Positions 11,327 through 25,150 of a DNA stretch of 64,000 nt are shown here, one piece after another. The position numbers and the translations under genes were made by a program. Every line of letters begins with the position of its first letter. Within the stretch, counting starts at the first letter, position 1. The DNA lies in contig CM055066.1 in NCBI GenBank assembly GCA_029204045.2, positions 51,871,991 to 51,935,990 of the forward strand, read 5' to 3'. The notes below the pieces were generated by a model. The model was not told where the DNA came from, did no database searches, and worked only from the letters and a program-made list of their open reading frames with translations. Origin of the DNA: Tillandsia leiboldiana. Lineage: Eukaryota; Streptophyta; Magnoliopsida; Poales; Bromeliaceae.

Positions 11327-14300
11327 ATGGCTCATCATCCAGGAAGCAGAAATGAGACTGAATCATTTAGCATTGAACCGGAAGAAGCGAGGAGGAGCGT
11401 AGGTTCGTCGTTTCGAGCTGCTGCAGCGAGCTTCAGAAGAAGCTTCAGCAGTGCCAGAAGGGAGGGTGATGTCGATGACGAACACGAGCTCAAATGGGCG
11501 GCGATCGAGCGGCTAGACACCTCCGACAGATTGAGAACGTCGCTGTTCGATCATTCGACAGATGCGAAAACGGAGAAGAGAGTGACCGACGTTACCAAGT
11601 TAGGAGCTCTGGAGTGGCGGTTGTTCATCGAGAATCTCATCAAGCACATCGAGAACGACAACCTCCGGTTGCTGCAGAAGCAAAGAGACAGAATCGACAG
11701 GTCAAAATCGGATCTGATCAATTTTCGTTCACATGTTAACACAAACTCTCTTTTCTGAAGAGGAACTGGAGATAATTTTCATGGTGGTTTTCTTCAGAGT
11801 AAATGTACAATTGCCGACGATAGAGGTGCGATGCGAAGGACTGTGCGTGGAAGCCGATTGCGAGGTAGTTCAGGGGAAACCCCTACCAACCTTGTGGAAC
11901 ACTGCCCAAAGTGCGGTTTCGGTAGGCAGATAGTTTCGTAGCTCATTGAATAGTGCGAGTTAGTTCATTATACTCATCAGGATCTTTTGTATGTAATGAA
12001 ACCAATGCGAGTTTTCATGGTGCAGGATCTTTTCAGAATGACGGGCTTAAATCGTCAAGAAGCGAAACTCAGAATACTGAAAGATGTCAGTGGAATCATC
12101 AAGCCATCGAGGTCAGTACTTCCGGTTGAAGATTTGGATTTTATCTTCTGTTCTAGTAAGCTTTAGCTATCATCAGTTTATTTTTAAAACTCATCGCAGG
12201 ATGACTCTTTTGCTTGGGCCCCCAGGGAGCGGAAAAACCACGCTCTTGCTTGCGCTTAGTGGAAAACTAGACAAATCTCTCAAGGTATCCGTTGAATACA
12301 AATATTGAAAACACCGTTCTCTGATAGCTGAAGCTTTCGAAGAACAACGATTGTTTCACATTCTTTAACATGGTATCATAACACGATGTCTTGAGTTCAA
12401 AAAGTTTATTTCACATTCTTCAACAGTACATAAAAAAGTTGGCCATGCACAGAAGCCTTGTAACCATTCAGGTATCATCACAACATGGTTTTGATCAGAT
12501 TATAATGCAATCACACAACTAGTAAAACAATCTTTTATTGTCACAGTAGTTTCTGCAAATGATTTTCAGCATAAAAGGTTAGATAGTTTCAGTACTTGAT
12601 CACTAATTGTGAAGATTTTGATGTAGGTAACTGGAGAAGTTCATTACAATGGATTCAGATTGGACGAGTTCGTACCCGAGAAAACATCAGCTTACATAAG
12701 CCAACATGACATGCATATACCGGAGATGACGGTAAGGGAGACGCTGGACTTCTCCGCGAGATTCCAAGGTGTCGGTAGCAGAGCAGGTAGGAACACACCA
12801 TGCATCTCTTCAAAGCTGCATTGCGACTGTAGATTTAGCGTCTATTCGAGCGAGTTACTGACAGTTTGTGACTGCAAACCTTACGAAGAAATCATGAAGG
12901 AAGTGATTCGAAGGGAAAAGGAGGCTGGAATTGTTCCTGATCCTGACATAGACACCTACATGAAGGTTATATCATTTCTTCTATTCTTTCCTCTTATCCT
13001 AATTTAGCTAAGATTTAAGTGCCGTGGCACAGATACGTGTCGATCGATCACGTTATGGCACGATGCGTGTTGTGCTACAAAGATACCTGTGTGCCGACAC
13101 ACTATGACGTAAATATTTATTTTCTTTCGCACAAATATATTCGAATCGCTTATTATATATCTTTATCCAATCTTTTGCACTTTATTGAAATAACGACTCG
13201 CTAATTTCAAAAAAAAAGAGAATGTTAAGCCATGCCATCGGCACCTTGGCTAGAACACAACAGTTTACAGTGGCATCAAACAAGCACAACTCTACATGTT
13301 TTCCGATATCTTGAGGATTGAATTCACTATGACAGGCAATATCTGTGGAAGGACTAGCAAGAAGTCTACAAACTGAGTATATAATGAAGGTAATTTTCTG
13401 AAGGATGCGAGATTGATCCGACGAATGCACCAAATCATGGCTTTTTATCCTTACATCAATAACTGCGCTTGTTTATCAGATCATGGGGTTAGATGTATGC
13501 GCGGACACAATGATAGGGGATGTCATGAGAAGAGGCATTTCAGGCGGTGAGAAGAAAAGATTAACCACAGGTACTTTGGAATAACTGCACACATCAAGGT
13601 TAAATTTCAACTTTTAATGACCAAGTTACCGACGACAATAAAATTACCGCAATGCACGGATTTGAAGATTGATTCACACATTCGGATTCTGAACCACAGT
13701 TGCATACTTTTGAATTCGTGCGTTGACGGGCTGTTTGGTCCTAAAAGTATATATCATGATTTGCAAGTGCGACTGTAAAACTTAGAGCTGAAATTCCGAT
13801 CATCAAGCTTACGCGGGAAATTACTAATCATTCGATCATTCGTTTTCGGTAGGAGAGATGATTGTGGGACCAACAAAAGCACTTTTCATGGATGAAATAT
13901 CAACCGGCTTGGACAGCTCTACTACCTTTCAAATTGTCTCTTGCCTTCGACAGCTGACTCACATCACGGAATCCACGGTGCTGGTTTCACTTCTTCAGCC
14001 TGCACCGGAGACTTACGACCTTTTCGACGACGTGATCTTAATGGCAGAAGGAAGGATTGTATATCACGGGCCTCGAAGTGAGATTTTGAACTACTTTGAA
14101 GTTTGCGGTTTCAAATGCCCGGAAAGAAAAGGAGCAGCCGACTTTCTCCAAGAGGTGTTTACAAATTCAATTTGTGTAGATCAACCCTTAAAAGTTTACT
14201 CCGAATAACTTATTCCGATATTGCTCAGGTACTGTCGAGAAAAGATCAGAAGCAGTATTGGAACCGGCCAGATGAAAACTACGGTTACATTACCGTCGAC

Positions 14301-17300
14301 CAATTTTGCGAAAAATTCAAGGCACATCAAGTTGGACAAAGTCTAGCTGAAGAGCTATTGAAACCTTACGACAAGTTCGAATGCCCCAAAAATTCTCTTT
14401 CCTTCAGTATCTATTCCCTATCAAAGTGGGAACTACTTAAAGCCTGCGTGGCCCGAGAACTACTACTAATGAAGAGAAACTCATTCATCTACATATTCAA
14501 GTCAGTTCAGGTAGATCCCTACGCATCTTTTGACACCGCATTTTCTCGCAGTGATGAAGTTAATGGACTTGTTTATGATTGATGACTTGTTTATTGCAGC
14601 TCGGGATTATTGCGATGATCACAGGAACTGTGTTTTTACGCACGCATATGGCGGTCGACACACTTCATTCAAACTATTTTATGGGCTCGCTCTTCTACGC
14701 GCTTCTTTTACTAATGGTTAACGGTTTTCCGGAACTAGCCATGACGGTTTCTAGACTCCCGGTCTTTTACAAGCAAAGAGACTTCTACTTCTATCCAGCT
14801 TGGGCTTATGCCATTCCAGCTACAATCCTAAAAATTCCGGTTTCTGTAGCGGAGTCGATCATTTGGACTTCGATTACTTACTACTTAATTGGCTATAGTC
14901 CACAAGCATCAAGGTTCTTCCGCCAACTTCTTCTGCTGTTCTTTGTCCACGCAATGTCGCTATCCCTTTTCCGGTTTATCGCCGCATACTTTCAAACTGT
15001 GGTGGCGGCCACACTCGGTGGCACCTGCACTTTGCTACTGATTCTCCTATTTGGGGGCTTCCTTCTCCCTCGACGTAAGCGACTCGTTAGTTTTAGACAT
15101 TCTACTCAATACAAAAAGTTAACATACTACGTAACACGCGCCTTTCCTTTTGCAGCCTCTATACCAAGTTGGTTAAGATGGGGATTCTGGACTTCGCCAC
15201 TGTCGTACACTGAAATAGGCTTGGCTGTAAATGAGTTTCTAGCGCCACGATGGCAAAAGGTGAATTCGACACTCTCTATCTTCCACCGAGTGCTTGTTTG
15301 GCCTGACTTCTGGAATAGCTTCTTTTCTCCCGAAAGCAGAAGCTTTTAGGAACCGAGCGTTTGGTTACCAAAGAAGCTCCAATTTGAATCTTTCGTTCTA
15401 CTACTCTACCACAAAGCTGTAGAACAAGATTCGAATGAAAGAGCTGTTACTGCTTCTTCTAACAGCTCTACTCTAAGTCGGCAAAATTGACTCTAACTAT
15501 TTCCTTCTCTTCCAATTGTACTCTTCTGTTTCGCAGCGGTTAACACCGAACGTAACCATCGGAACACAAGTATTGATAACCCGCGGGCTGAACTACAGTG
15601 GCTACTATTACTGGATAGCGATCGCGGCATTATTTGGATTTGTTGTACTGTTCAACGTAGGATTTGCTCTCGCCTTAACTTTCAAACGACGTAAGTTTTG
15701 TTCCGAGAAATCTATACATCATTCGGATAAGAATACGCAGTACTGATTTCCGACAAGTAAATTTCATGTCTCAGCTCTCGGAGCTTCGCGAGCTATCATC
15801 TCTCGAGAAAAACTTTCGCAACTACAAGGAAAAGATGTCGGCACGAGATCAACAGAACCTAAAAGAACTGGTAAGAAAACTGTCCTGAGATCCAAAAGTA
15901 AAGAAGAAGAAAAGGATTTTACCTAATAATATCGCGGTTGTTAATTGGCGCAGGGAAAATGGTCTTGCCTTTTATTCCCCTCACAGTAGCATTCAAGGAC
16001 ATGAACTACTATGTTGATACTCCTGCAGTAAGTGTGCAATTAAGTAATAATACACATATATATATATGATTACATGAATATTCTGCAAAATTTACGTTTT
16101 TACGTATATCGCTGCAGTACTTTCGAGGGTAACATATGAATACCCCTCAAATTTTGCAAAGATATATGATACATAGATGATTTTGTGTAACTCATAACAG
16201 TGTCATACACTTGTCAAAGAGGTGATAAGCAATACTTTGTTTTGCAGGAAATGAGAGAACAAGGATTTACGGAAAAAAGGCTCCAATTGCTGCACAATAT
16301 AACAGGTGCATTCCGTCCGGGAGTACTCACGGCATTAATGGGCGTGACCGGGGCGGGGAAAACCACACTGTTGGATGTTCTTTCCGGGAGAAAAACCGGC
16401 GGATTTATCGAAGGAGACATAAGAATTGGAGGATATCCTAAGGTGCAGGAAACTTTCGCGAGGGTATCCGGTTACTGCGAACAGACTGACATACACTCTC
16501 CACAGATTACAGTCGAAGAATCTGTAGCCTATTCAGCTTGGCTGCGACTGCCGCCAGAAATCAATCCAAAAACAAGATATGTAAGTTATTTTAGAAAAAG
16601 AGACCGAGTTCGGTGCATCAAATACGATAATCGCAGTGATCAATGGCGCAATTTACCCCCTACATTATGATTACCAGGAATTCGTCAACGAAGTCCTCGA
16701 GACAATTGAGCTGGATGGGATCAGAGACGCATTGGTCGGGCTACCGGGGATTAATGGCCTATCAACGGAGCAAAGGAAGAGACTAACCATCGCAGTAGAG
16801 CTCGTTTCAAATCCGTCGATCATCTTTATGGATGAACCGACATCAGGTCTAGATGCGAGGGCAGCTGCCATTGTTATGCGTGCGGTGAAAAATGTTGCTG
16901 AAACAGGAAGGACAGTGGTCTGCACCATCCACCAACCGAGCATCGACATATTCGAGGCATTTGACGAGGTAATTACTAGTTATTCGCGCCATGATGCGAA
17001 GAGTTTGTTCTTCAATGAATCGAGAATTTAGGATCTACCTAACTAAATATATAATCTTCGATACATCTGGTTAAGCTTTTATTGTGAAAGTAACTTGTAA
17101 TGAAATGCCTGAATTCGATTTTCTTGCAGCTGATTTTAATGAAAAGAGGAGGAGAACTGATCTATGCTGGACCGCTAGGACGACATTCATGTGAAGTTAT
17201 TGAATATTTTGAGGTGAAGTCTCTAATAAGTATCAGTGCTTTTTCCATTCTAATCAAACAGTAATAATAGTTGAAAACACTAATCAGATAATATAAACTG

Positions 17301-19828
17301 AGACTCAGAAAATGGATAAGAACTTTAGAGAAACTTTACCGGGAAATAGGTGTCTTTTCGGAGCAGCTTTTGGTACTTTATAGAAGATTCCTGCCACTTT
17401 AAATGGAGAGCAACTTCAAAACATCAGGCATTCAGAGCTGTCGTCAGAAAATGCGCAAAAATCAATGTTTTAATCAAACAAATTTTGTCTACTAGAATGA
17501 GAATTAGTGAAAGAACACTATGACAAAAAATTTGTTCTTCACCGACTAAGTCAGTCGGAGCGCCTAAATGAAAATTGGAAGCATATATAATCCACGCCTG
17601 CACGATTTTTAGAAACAAATTGTTCATAAAAACTACTTCATTATGAACAATATTCAGGAAATTAAGTAGCTTTACTGTCTTTTATTTTACAGGGAGTCTC
17701 CGGAGTGCCGAAGATCAGAAATAGTTACAATCCCGCGACCTGGATGCTGGATGTTACCACTGCATCATTCGAGAATCAACTTGGAGTAGATTTCGGAAAA
17801 ATTTATAAGGAATCATCTCTTTACAAGTGAGTACTATCACAAATACAATAACAAGTTTTTTCTCTAGGCATTCGAGCGCGCGCCACAAATACAATATGTA
17901 ATAATAAATATACTGCGATGCATGTTGCTTGCAACTTACAATTTAGAGCTTGTGCTTTTGAGGCTTAAAATATTGTTCTGGCTCCCTGCCAACGTAAAAG
18001 CTCTTGGATTCCGCTTCTGCAGAGAAATTATTCCAAAAGCACGCCAAACGAGCGCTAACTCATAATAAGTCGATATAATTATCTAAGTGGAAAGAGCAAT
18101 TGATAGAGAATGATTGTAATCACTTTCAAATTTGTAGTCATCTTTTAACTGTTATTTGCTAACTGCAGAGAAAACATGGGTCTGGTTGAGCGGTTAAGCG
18201 TACCGTCAGCAGATTCAACGGAACTAAGATTTCCGACTCGCTTCCCCCAAAATTTCTGGATACAGTTCAGAGCTTGCTTGTGGAAGCAATATTTGTCATA
18301 TTGGAGAAGCCCTTCATACAATTTGGTGCGGATAATGTTTATACTCGTGTCCTCGACAGTATTTGCAGTGTTGTTCCGGAATCACGGAAATAACATGTAA
18401 GTTTTCACCTATTTCAAGGATTAAGTTCTCACATTTGAACTTTGCAACACAACTTTATGCCTATGATCACATTTTTACGAGGATGTGGTCCGAAACTGAC
18501 TAAAATGAGCTCTCTTCTTAGACCAACTATCAAGATTTTCGTCAGCCTAAATGCTCTAAAGCAAGAAGGCGTGTCGACAGCAACACAACTATGTTCTAAT
18601 ATTGAACATAAATCGACAGAAACAGAAGAATGAAAGAATCATATGTTTGAAGTCGGGCATTTAACAATTCACTACAAATTCTCAACCAAAAAGACCTTCT
18701 ATGTTCTACAGTTCTAACAGTTCCATGACACAGCATGTTTTCTGCCAAGATTGTTTTTCATCCGAGTTCACCGATCATTTCTGTTTGCAGAAAAAACCAG
18801 CAAGATTTGTTCAACATGTTAGGGTATATGTACGCTGCCTCTATCTTCCCCGGCATAAACTGCTGTTCATCTGTCATACCTTTTGTCGCAATTGAGCGCG
18901 CTGTAGTATACAGAGAAAATTTCGCAGGAATGTACTCTCCGTGGGCCTATTCATTTGCACAGGTTCGATAATGCCAACATAACTATTTCTACTTGAAAAC
19001 TATGCATTAGCTACAAATCTAGTCCTCGAGTTCACCTCAATTTGAAAGCTAACTGAAGAAGTATTATTTCCTAAATGCTGACAATCACAGTAACATTTTT
19101 CTCAATGCCTCCTCCAGGTGATCATCGAGTTCCCTTACGTATTCGGCCTAGTAGTCCTGTTCATGAGCATCACATATCCAGCTATCGGGTTCACGTGGAC
19201 GGCATCCAAGTTCTTGTGGTTCTTTTACATCATGTTCTGCACAATGCTCAGCTACATTTACCTCGGAATGATGCTGACGTCGTTGACGCCAAATGTACCA
19301 GTGGCCTCCATATTATCATCTGTCTTCTACACCTTACTGAACCTCTTCTCAGGCATGATTGTACCGAGCCCGGTAAGTATCCAATTCACCATCTCTTTTA
19401 AAAAACGTGGCGTGTTATGTACATATGGAGGGTACATGCCTGTTGGAATTAGAGTGCAGGGGAAACTTACAGACTGGATAGCCAACATATCCAGAAACCG
19501 AAATCGGATCGGATTGCTTGTTTTACCAGCCTTACTCATTTACTATGATCCATCCATGCAGGAAATTCCGAAGTGGTGGATTTGGCTCTATTACATGTGC
19601 CCCACATCGTGGGCGCTGGACGGCCTTTTCTCGTCGCAGTACGGAGATGTCGACGAGGTGATTGAAGCGTTCGGAGAGAAACAACACATATCTTCATTCA
19701 TAGAAAGCTACTTCGGATTCCACCGCGACCGTTTGTGGTTGGTGGGCATTGTTCTCCTCGCCTTCCCCGCAGTCTTGGCTACTCTCTTCGCTTATTTCAT
19801 CGGAAAAATCAATTTCCAGAGGAGATGA
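11327..19828 (+). CDS. Full-size ABCG (PDR-type) ABC transporter, ABCG29/33/37-like clade
   Basis: Plasma-membrane ATP-driven exporters of this family move hormones, phenolics and other small metabolites; the substrate here is unknown. I infer 23 exons: 11327-11700, 11798-11921, 12026-12111, 12200-12284, 12627-12786, 12889-12965, 13336-13389, 13480-13570, 13853-14154, 14229-14510, 14600-15074, 15156-15259, 15537-15690, 15775-15870, 15954-16027, 16248-16580, 16678-16968, 17130-17213, 17693-17826, 18169-18396, 18791-18962, 19118-19372, 19562-19828. They sum to about 1433 residues in one frame. Domain order is NBD1-TMD1-NBD2-TMD2. NBD1 has Walker A GPPGSGKTT, signature ISGGEKKR (Glu where Gln is usual) and the PDR motif FMDEISTGLDSSTTFQIV. 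NBD2 has GVTGAGKTT, LSTEQRKR and FMDEPTSGLDARAAAIVMR. The C-terminus ends KINFQRR. It looks intact. Clade placement is from remembered motif similarity. Confidence 0.93.
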
Positions 19829-20630
19829 AGTTTAAGTAATGCCTACAATTTTGAAGACTCAAAGAAAAGATGTACAATTTGGAATATAGGGAGTGCTTTT
19901 ACTCTTTCTACACAACACAATGTATGTATCTTTTGTTGATTAAGAGAATAACATTCTGCTATGGAAGTGTAAAAGTAAACAAAAGTTTGAATGAATGATT
20001 ATGGAGAATGATCAAAAGCTACTTACTATATATTGTGAACAATTCAAATTCTCTCAAAGATGAAGAAGAGAGTACACTCTGTATTCATTGATTGGCTTGT
20101 TTGACGTTATTGTAGAGTGTAGTGCTGTTTGATGAAGTGTTGTGTCAGTAATGTTTTTAGAAAAAGGAAAAAAAAAGAAATTCTCCAGCAAAACTAGAAG
20201 CACTAAATTAGAGCTTCCGCTTTTGGGCGGGCGTCAGAATCTCATTTTGTGATTCCTGCTACATGATAGTACCAATGTTCTAGAGAATAACATTCTACTA
20301 TGAAGTGTCAAAATAAACAAAAGTTTGAATGAATGATTACGGAAAATGATCAAAAGCTACTATATATTGTGAACAATTCAAATTCTCTCAAAGATGAAGA
20401 AGATAATACACTTTGTATTCATTGATTGGTTTGTTTGACGTTATTGTAGAGTGTAGTGCTGTTTGATGAAGTGTTGTGTGAGCAGTATTTTTAGAAAAAA
20501 GAAAAAGAGAAACTCTGCATTAAAATCAGAAACACTAAATTGGAGCTTTTGCTTTTGGGCGGGCGTTAGACTCTCATTTTCTGATTCGTACTGCAATATA
20601 GTACTAAAGTTTTACTAAATATGACTATCG
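19829..20630. repeat. Tandem duplication of the PDR 3' flank (period about 339 bp)
   Basis: The block starting agagaataacattctgc near 19943 recurs from 20282 (agagaataacattctact) with small indels and substitutions. Both copies include a stretch like tgtagtgctgtttgatgaagtgttgtg and gcttttgggcgggcgt. It is non-coding. The first copy begins about 115 bp after the PDR stop, so it may contribute alternative 3' UTR or polyadenylation sequence. Confidence 0.85.
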
Positions 20631-21105
20631 TTTAAAGTAAAAGCAGAAGTGAGGCCAAACAGACACTTAGATTTATTATACTCTAATAACATATTGCATA
20701 AAAAATTATTAACATTTTCATCCTCCGCTCCTAATATGAAACATTTAACATTTTTAACAAGAGAATAAGCCTAAAATTGCTGTAAAAAAAGAAAACAAAA
20801 AAATGGGGGAACATGTACTGTGGGTTTGTTTGGTAGAAAAGAGATACTAATCTGTGATAAATTTTCTAGCAAGGGGTTTTATGCAAAAATGCTCTACAAG
20901 CTTAGGAGTGTAGTGTTGTTAGATGAAGTAATTAAGATTGAAGTAATTAAGATTGAACTACTAATTTTAGAAAAAATGTTATATAAAAATTTATTGAGTA
21001 AATTTTCTCTGTATGCATTGAATTAGTGCTCACATTCTTTTCACAATTTAATACCATACTTTTTGTTATATTAGGAATACTGACCCTCAATTTTTTTATT
21101 TTTTA
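20631..21105. other. Intergenic, nothing recognised
   Basis: AT-rich sequence. A 68-codon ORF (20820-21026) is low complexity and has no family features. Confidence 0.5.
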
Positions 21106-21640
21106 TTTTATTTATTTATTTTTTTAAGATTAAAATAGCATGCTACCGTTTTATTCATTAGGAGAATGAACTTGGCTATAGGATTAGACAGCTATGCCTA
21201 AAAAAAAAAAAAAGATTAGTTGCAGCGATACAACATCCAGTTTTCCTTAAGGGAACGAATCTCGATCGCTAGGTAGCTAAGCGAGCATTTAGAACTTTCA
21301 AAAATTCTCCTGTTTCGCTCAAGCCAAACACACTACAACAAAATTAGGTTATAAGGACACATGTTTGTGGCACTTTTGTATAAGTGTCCTATTTATATTT
21401 CATCTCTATTCAAAATTAGGTTATAGGGACACATTTTTGGGACACATTACAAAAATGTGTCGCTATACACCCTAGCGACGGCACATATAGCAACACTTAC
21501 AATAAGTGTCGGTATTTTTGTCAGCGACACATTTTTTAGATTTTAAAAATACTTAAAAGTGTCGCTATAGCCTAATTTTATTATAGTGACAATTCACCAA
21601 GTGGTGGCGACTGTTGTTAACTCAATTTTCATTTATATGC
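21106..21640 (-). mobile_element. LINE 3' relic, interrupted by a CACTA-type MITE
   Basis: On the minus strand, across the MITE, a frame reads VATTW, then WLERNRRIFESSKCSLS, then SLKENWMLYRCN, followed by a poly(A)-like tract. WLERNxRIF is the usual end of plant L1-type ORF2. The relic is truncated and frameshifted. Confidence 0.7.
21332..21588. mobile_element. CACTA-type MITE (257 bp) with 3-bp TSD
   Basis: It starts CACTACAACAAAATTAGG and ends with its inverted match (reverse complement CACTATAATAAAATTAGG). Both sides carry the 3-bp TSD aca (21329-21331, 21589-21591), as expected for CACTA/EnSpm. Internal runs of gtgtcgctat and related subterminal repeats recur in both orientations. It has no coding capacity. 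Confidence 0.88.
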
Positions 21641-24398
21641 AGCCTTTTTTTTTTTTTTTTCTACTTAAAAATTCAATGAATGATAAACAGAGAACCAATG
21701 AGTTTTTTTTTTTTTTTTTCTAAAAGAGGTGAGTTTAGATCTTGTTGGAAGATCTAATGAAAATGTGTTAGTGGTATATTATTTTTAGAATAATATCTAA
21801 TATGCTTTTCAAAATTTTAAAAATATTTTGTTTATTCATATAGGACCAAAATACCCTTATTGATTTTAAATTTTTTTTATTAAATCTCTCTATTCAAATA
21901 ATAGTTTTGTAATAGCTCTAGTGGGATTCTTTTTTTAAAAAAATGGGTTAGACCAAGAGTGTTTGGATACTTCTATACTCAAAATAGCAACAGGAGAATA
22001 AAAGGCGAAAAAAAAAAAAAAATTCTAATTCCCCTCTTAACGAGTTATTTTAGAATAATCCGTTATAAGAGTTTTTTTTGGTTGAACATCAATTCCACTT
22101 TTTATACCTCTATAAATTTAATAGTAAAATATTATTAATTAATGTATTATATATATATATATATATACCAATTTATTTACTAATTAACTAAATAAATAAT
22201 TAATCAATTAATTTATTACTATAATAAATATTTAATTAACTATTTGAACAATTAATTTACAATTTATAATTAATTAACTAATTAAAATAATTAATTATTG
22301 TGTGTTTATACAATATAACTAATTAATACTTTGACCAATCTAATTATTTTTTAACTAATTATCTATATAATAATTAATTAATTAATTAATTAATTTGTTA
22401 ATTTATTAATTACTTGTGGTTAATTAATTAATTAAATAAAATTTATGGTTATCTAGCATTATTAATGATTAATTAATTAATTTATTAAATTAAGTTGTCA
22501 ATTAATTAACATCTTGATGTTACTTAATTAGATAAAATATTATTATTTTGAAACTATAATTACTTTTATTCTTACTATTACAATATAACTATCCAACCAC
22601 TATTTTTTTTTTTTTTTCAGAAATAATATTATTTTCATCCAAACGCAAAATTGATCTAATTCCACCTTATTCTAAGAATTATACATATAACAAAAATAAT
22701 AAAGAATGGCTTATTCCTTAACCAAACGATAATTAGCAAATTTAAAAACTAAAATTCATACAATGTCTGAAATTTAAAATAATATTATAATAGGTTCAAA
22801 TGCGCAAAAACTTTAATATGAAACTTTTGCTAATTTATATGTAAAAAAAAAACTCTACTCTAACATTTTTAACTTAATAAGTCAGATCAATTTTGTCGAA
22901 TCTAATCTAATCAAATCAACGAACTAAATAATGGCCAATTTCAACAAATCTACTCATCAAAGTTTGAATTATAATATAGCGTAATCTTTTGAAAATGGTA
23001 GTGTGGCCCATAGAAATTGATCAAAAGAGAAATTAGAGTGAGCTCATCACATTCCATGATCTCTATCTTGGAGAATAACTATATTCTCCTTATGGCAAGA
23101 ATTATTTTTATCCATATTCTAAACCTTTTTCTTATTCTCTTCTTTTGTAAAGAGAGCTAGCTCCACCCTTAAGATAGTCTCTAATGTGTAGTGTAGTTCC
23201 TTTTATTCTTATCTCCACCTCACATCACTTTTTTGTACTTAAATTATTGTCCCCAATCTCCACCAATTTGCATGCATGCAAGCATATGCATGCATATATC
23301 CATTCCCACTCTTTTTTTTTTTTTTTTTTTTGTTTTTTTGTTTAAGTGCCTATGGATGCATCTTTGACATATGTGCCTCTCATCAATAGTATGTCCCACC
23401 TTTTAAATTTACTTTTTGAAGCCTTACCCACTAAGCAATAGATGTTTGATATCTCAATCTCACTCTTATTTTTCTAGATCAACTTAATTTTTGATTTTTG
23501 TATTTATAATTAAGTTTTAAAATTATTGTACATAGCTATATTCATGTCGCATTCATGTCGCATCACTGGTATATGAAAATTAAACACGAAATTTATCGAC
23601 CGATATGGTGAGTACTTAGAGTTGAATCGAATATCATATTACTCAAAAAATCGATCTAATAGAAAATTGCCCTGCAATAATCTTAAAATATTATAGTTTA
23701 AATTTTATTTTCTTTTTTGAAAGAAAAGAATCTTTCTCTTTTTGTATAATCTTTTTTAGTTTACCTAATAAATGGGTTTTTTCTTTTTTTTTTTAAATAG
23801 ATTATCTTGTTCATAGTTCCAATAAACTTGATTCCAGATAGAAGTATCTTCAACAAAAAGTGATTCTCTTTAATTAATTCCTTTTTATTTTATTTTATAT
23901 TATTTAATGTAATCAATTCAAATGGAGATAACTCCCTTATTTATGCATGTAAAACCAAATAGAAAAAGATATATTTAATTACTTATTAAATCATCCTCAA
24001 AAGTTTTTTATTTAATTTGTTCTCAAGCTTTTACTAAATTTTCCTTTCAAAATGGCAGGTTCCTGATTTCTAATTTTAAAATCAAGCTAGAAAAAAAAAA
24101 AACTTACTGAAATTTACTGGGAGTTCAAGTTCTTTATCATAAATAAACCAAACAAAGAGAACATTTTTAATTGACAAAATTACAAAATGATTTATTGGCT
24201 TATTTATTAAAAAAAAAAAAAAGGTGTAAGAGGTTACTATGACCTCAAGGTTCCTTTTCTTTTTCCTTTTTTTTTTATTTAGAAAAAAATTGCTAGCTTT
24301 TTTTTTTTTTTTTTTTTCTAAGTTCAATATTTGTAAGGCATGCTTGATCTTAAGACTCACAAACACTTGGGCGAAAAGAAGTATTTTCTAATTTATGT
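21641..24398. other. Gene-free AT-rich interval
   Basis: Dominated by homopolymer A/T and taattaatt-type repeats (for example 22180-22510) and a short (TA)n at 22149-22168. No exon with GT-AG borders and no RNA gene was recognised. Confidence 0.6.
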
Positions 24399-24952
24399 AA
24401 TATATAAATTTTACAGAGGGGTTGGGTCCGCAGTTCGCGCGGAGGATAAGGATGCTAGCGCGGGCTGTTAGGTCCTATGCGTTGTAGCCTTAAGGTGTCG
24501 CGCAGGATAGCTAAGCGGGTTTTCATCGTGTACCGTTTACTTTTTTCCTAGTCTAAGGAGCTGGCCCAGGGAGGATCAAATCGATTGATGAGTTGGATAG
24601 TTGGGTTCTTTCTTTTGCGGCGGCCGGAGTTCGACTTCGATCGAGGAGGGATATGTTGGTTACAAGTTGATTATGCTGGTAGTCCTTTTTGCATTGGGTT
24701 AAGACCATGTTGCTGTCGTTGTTTTATTCTCTTGTCGTTTTGTGCATACTGTTGTAGTTGTTTGTGGCAGTGGCAACAGTCGTTAGTGTTGAGGTTGTTG
24801 CCATCACTTGGCGTTGTTGTTTTTACTTTGTTAGGATTCGGACACTGTACTGCGAGTGCAAGGGTCGAGCTGCCTGTATTGTGTGATTCCATTCGGCTAA
24901 TATCAAATAGGATAGATCCCTGTTTAATCAAAAAAAATATATAAATTTTACA
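24399..24952 (+). mobile_element. Non-LTR retrotransposon insertion with 17-bp TSD
   Basis: The 17-mer aatatataaattttaca occurs at 24399-24415 and again at 24936-24952. Between the copies lies a GC-richer, otherwise unrelated 520-bp segment that ends in an A-rich tail (aatcaaaaaaa). Long TSDs plus an A tail are the mark of LINE or SINE integration by target-primed reverse transcription. It encodes no recognisable protein, so it is most likely a 5'-truncated LINE 3' region; a SINE is less likely because no Pol III A/B box was recognised. Confidence 0.8.
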
Positions 24953-25085
24953 AAAACAAATAGAATTATTTTTATGTTTACTTTTTTATTACACGTAACG
25001 CACTCTATCTGTAATTCCAAATAATGCCTTATAAAGTGAAGGGGATTGATCCAAAAAAAAATCTAAACTCATATAACTATCTCAA

Positions 25086-25150
<65 letters not shown>

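Noticed and set aside
24585..24944. 119-codon ORF rich in Cys and Leu
   Set aside because: It lies within a non-LTR insertion and ends in its A tail; no family resemblance.
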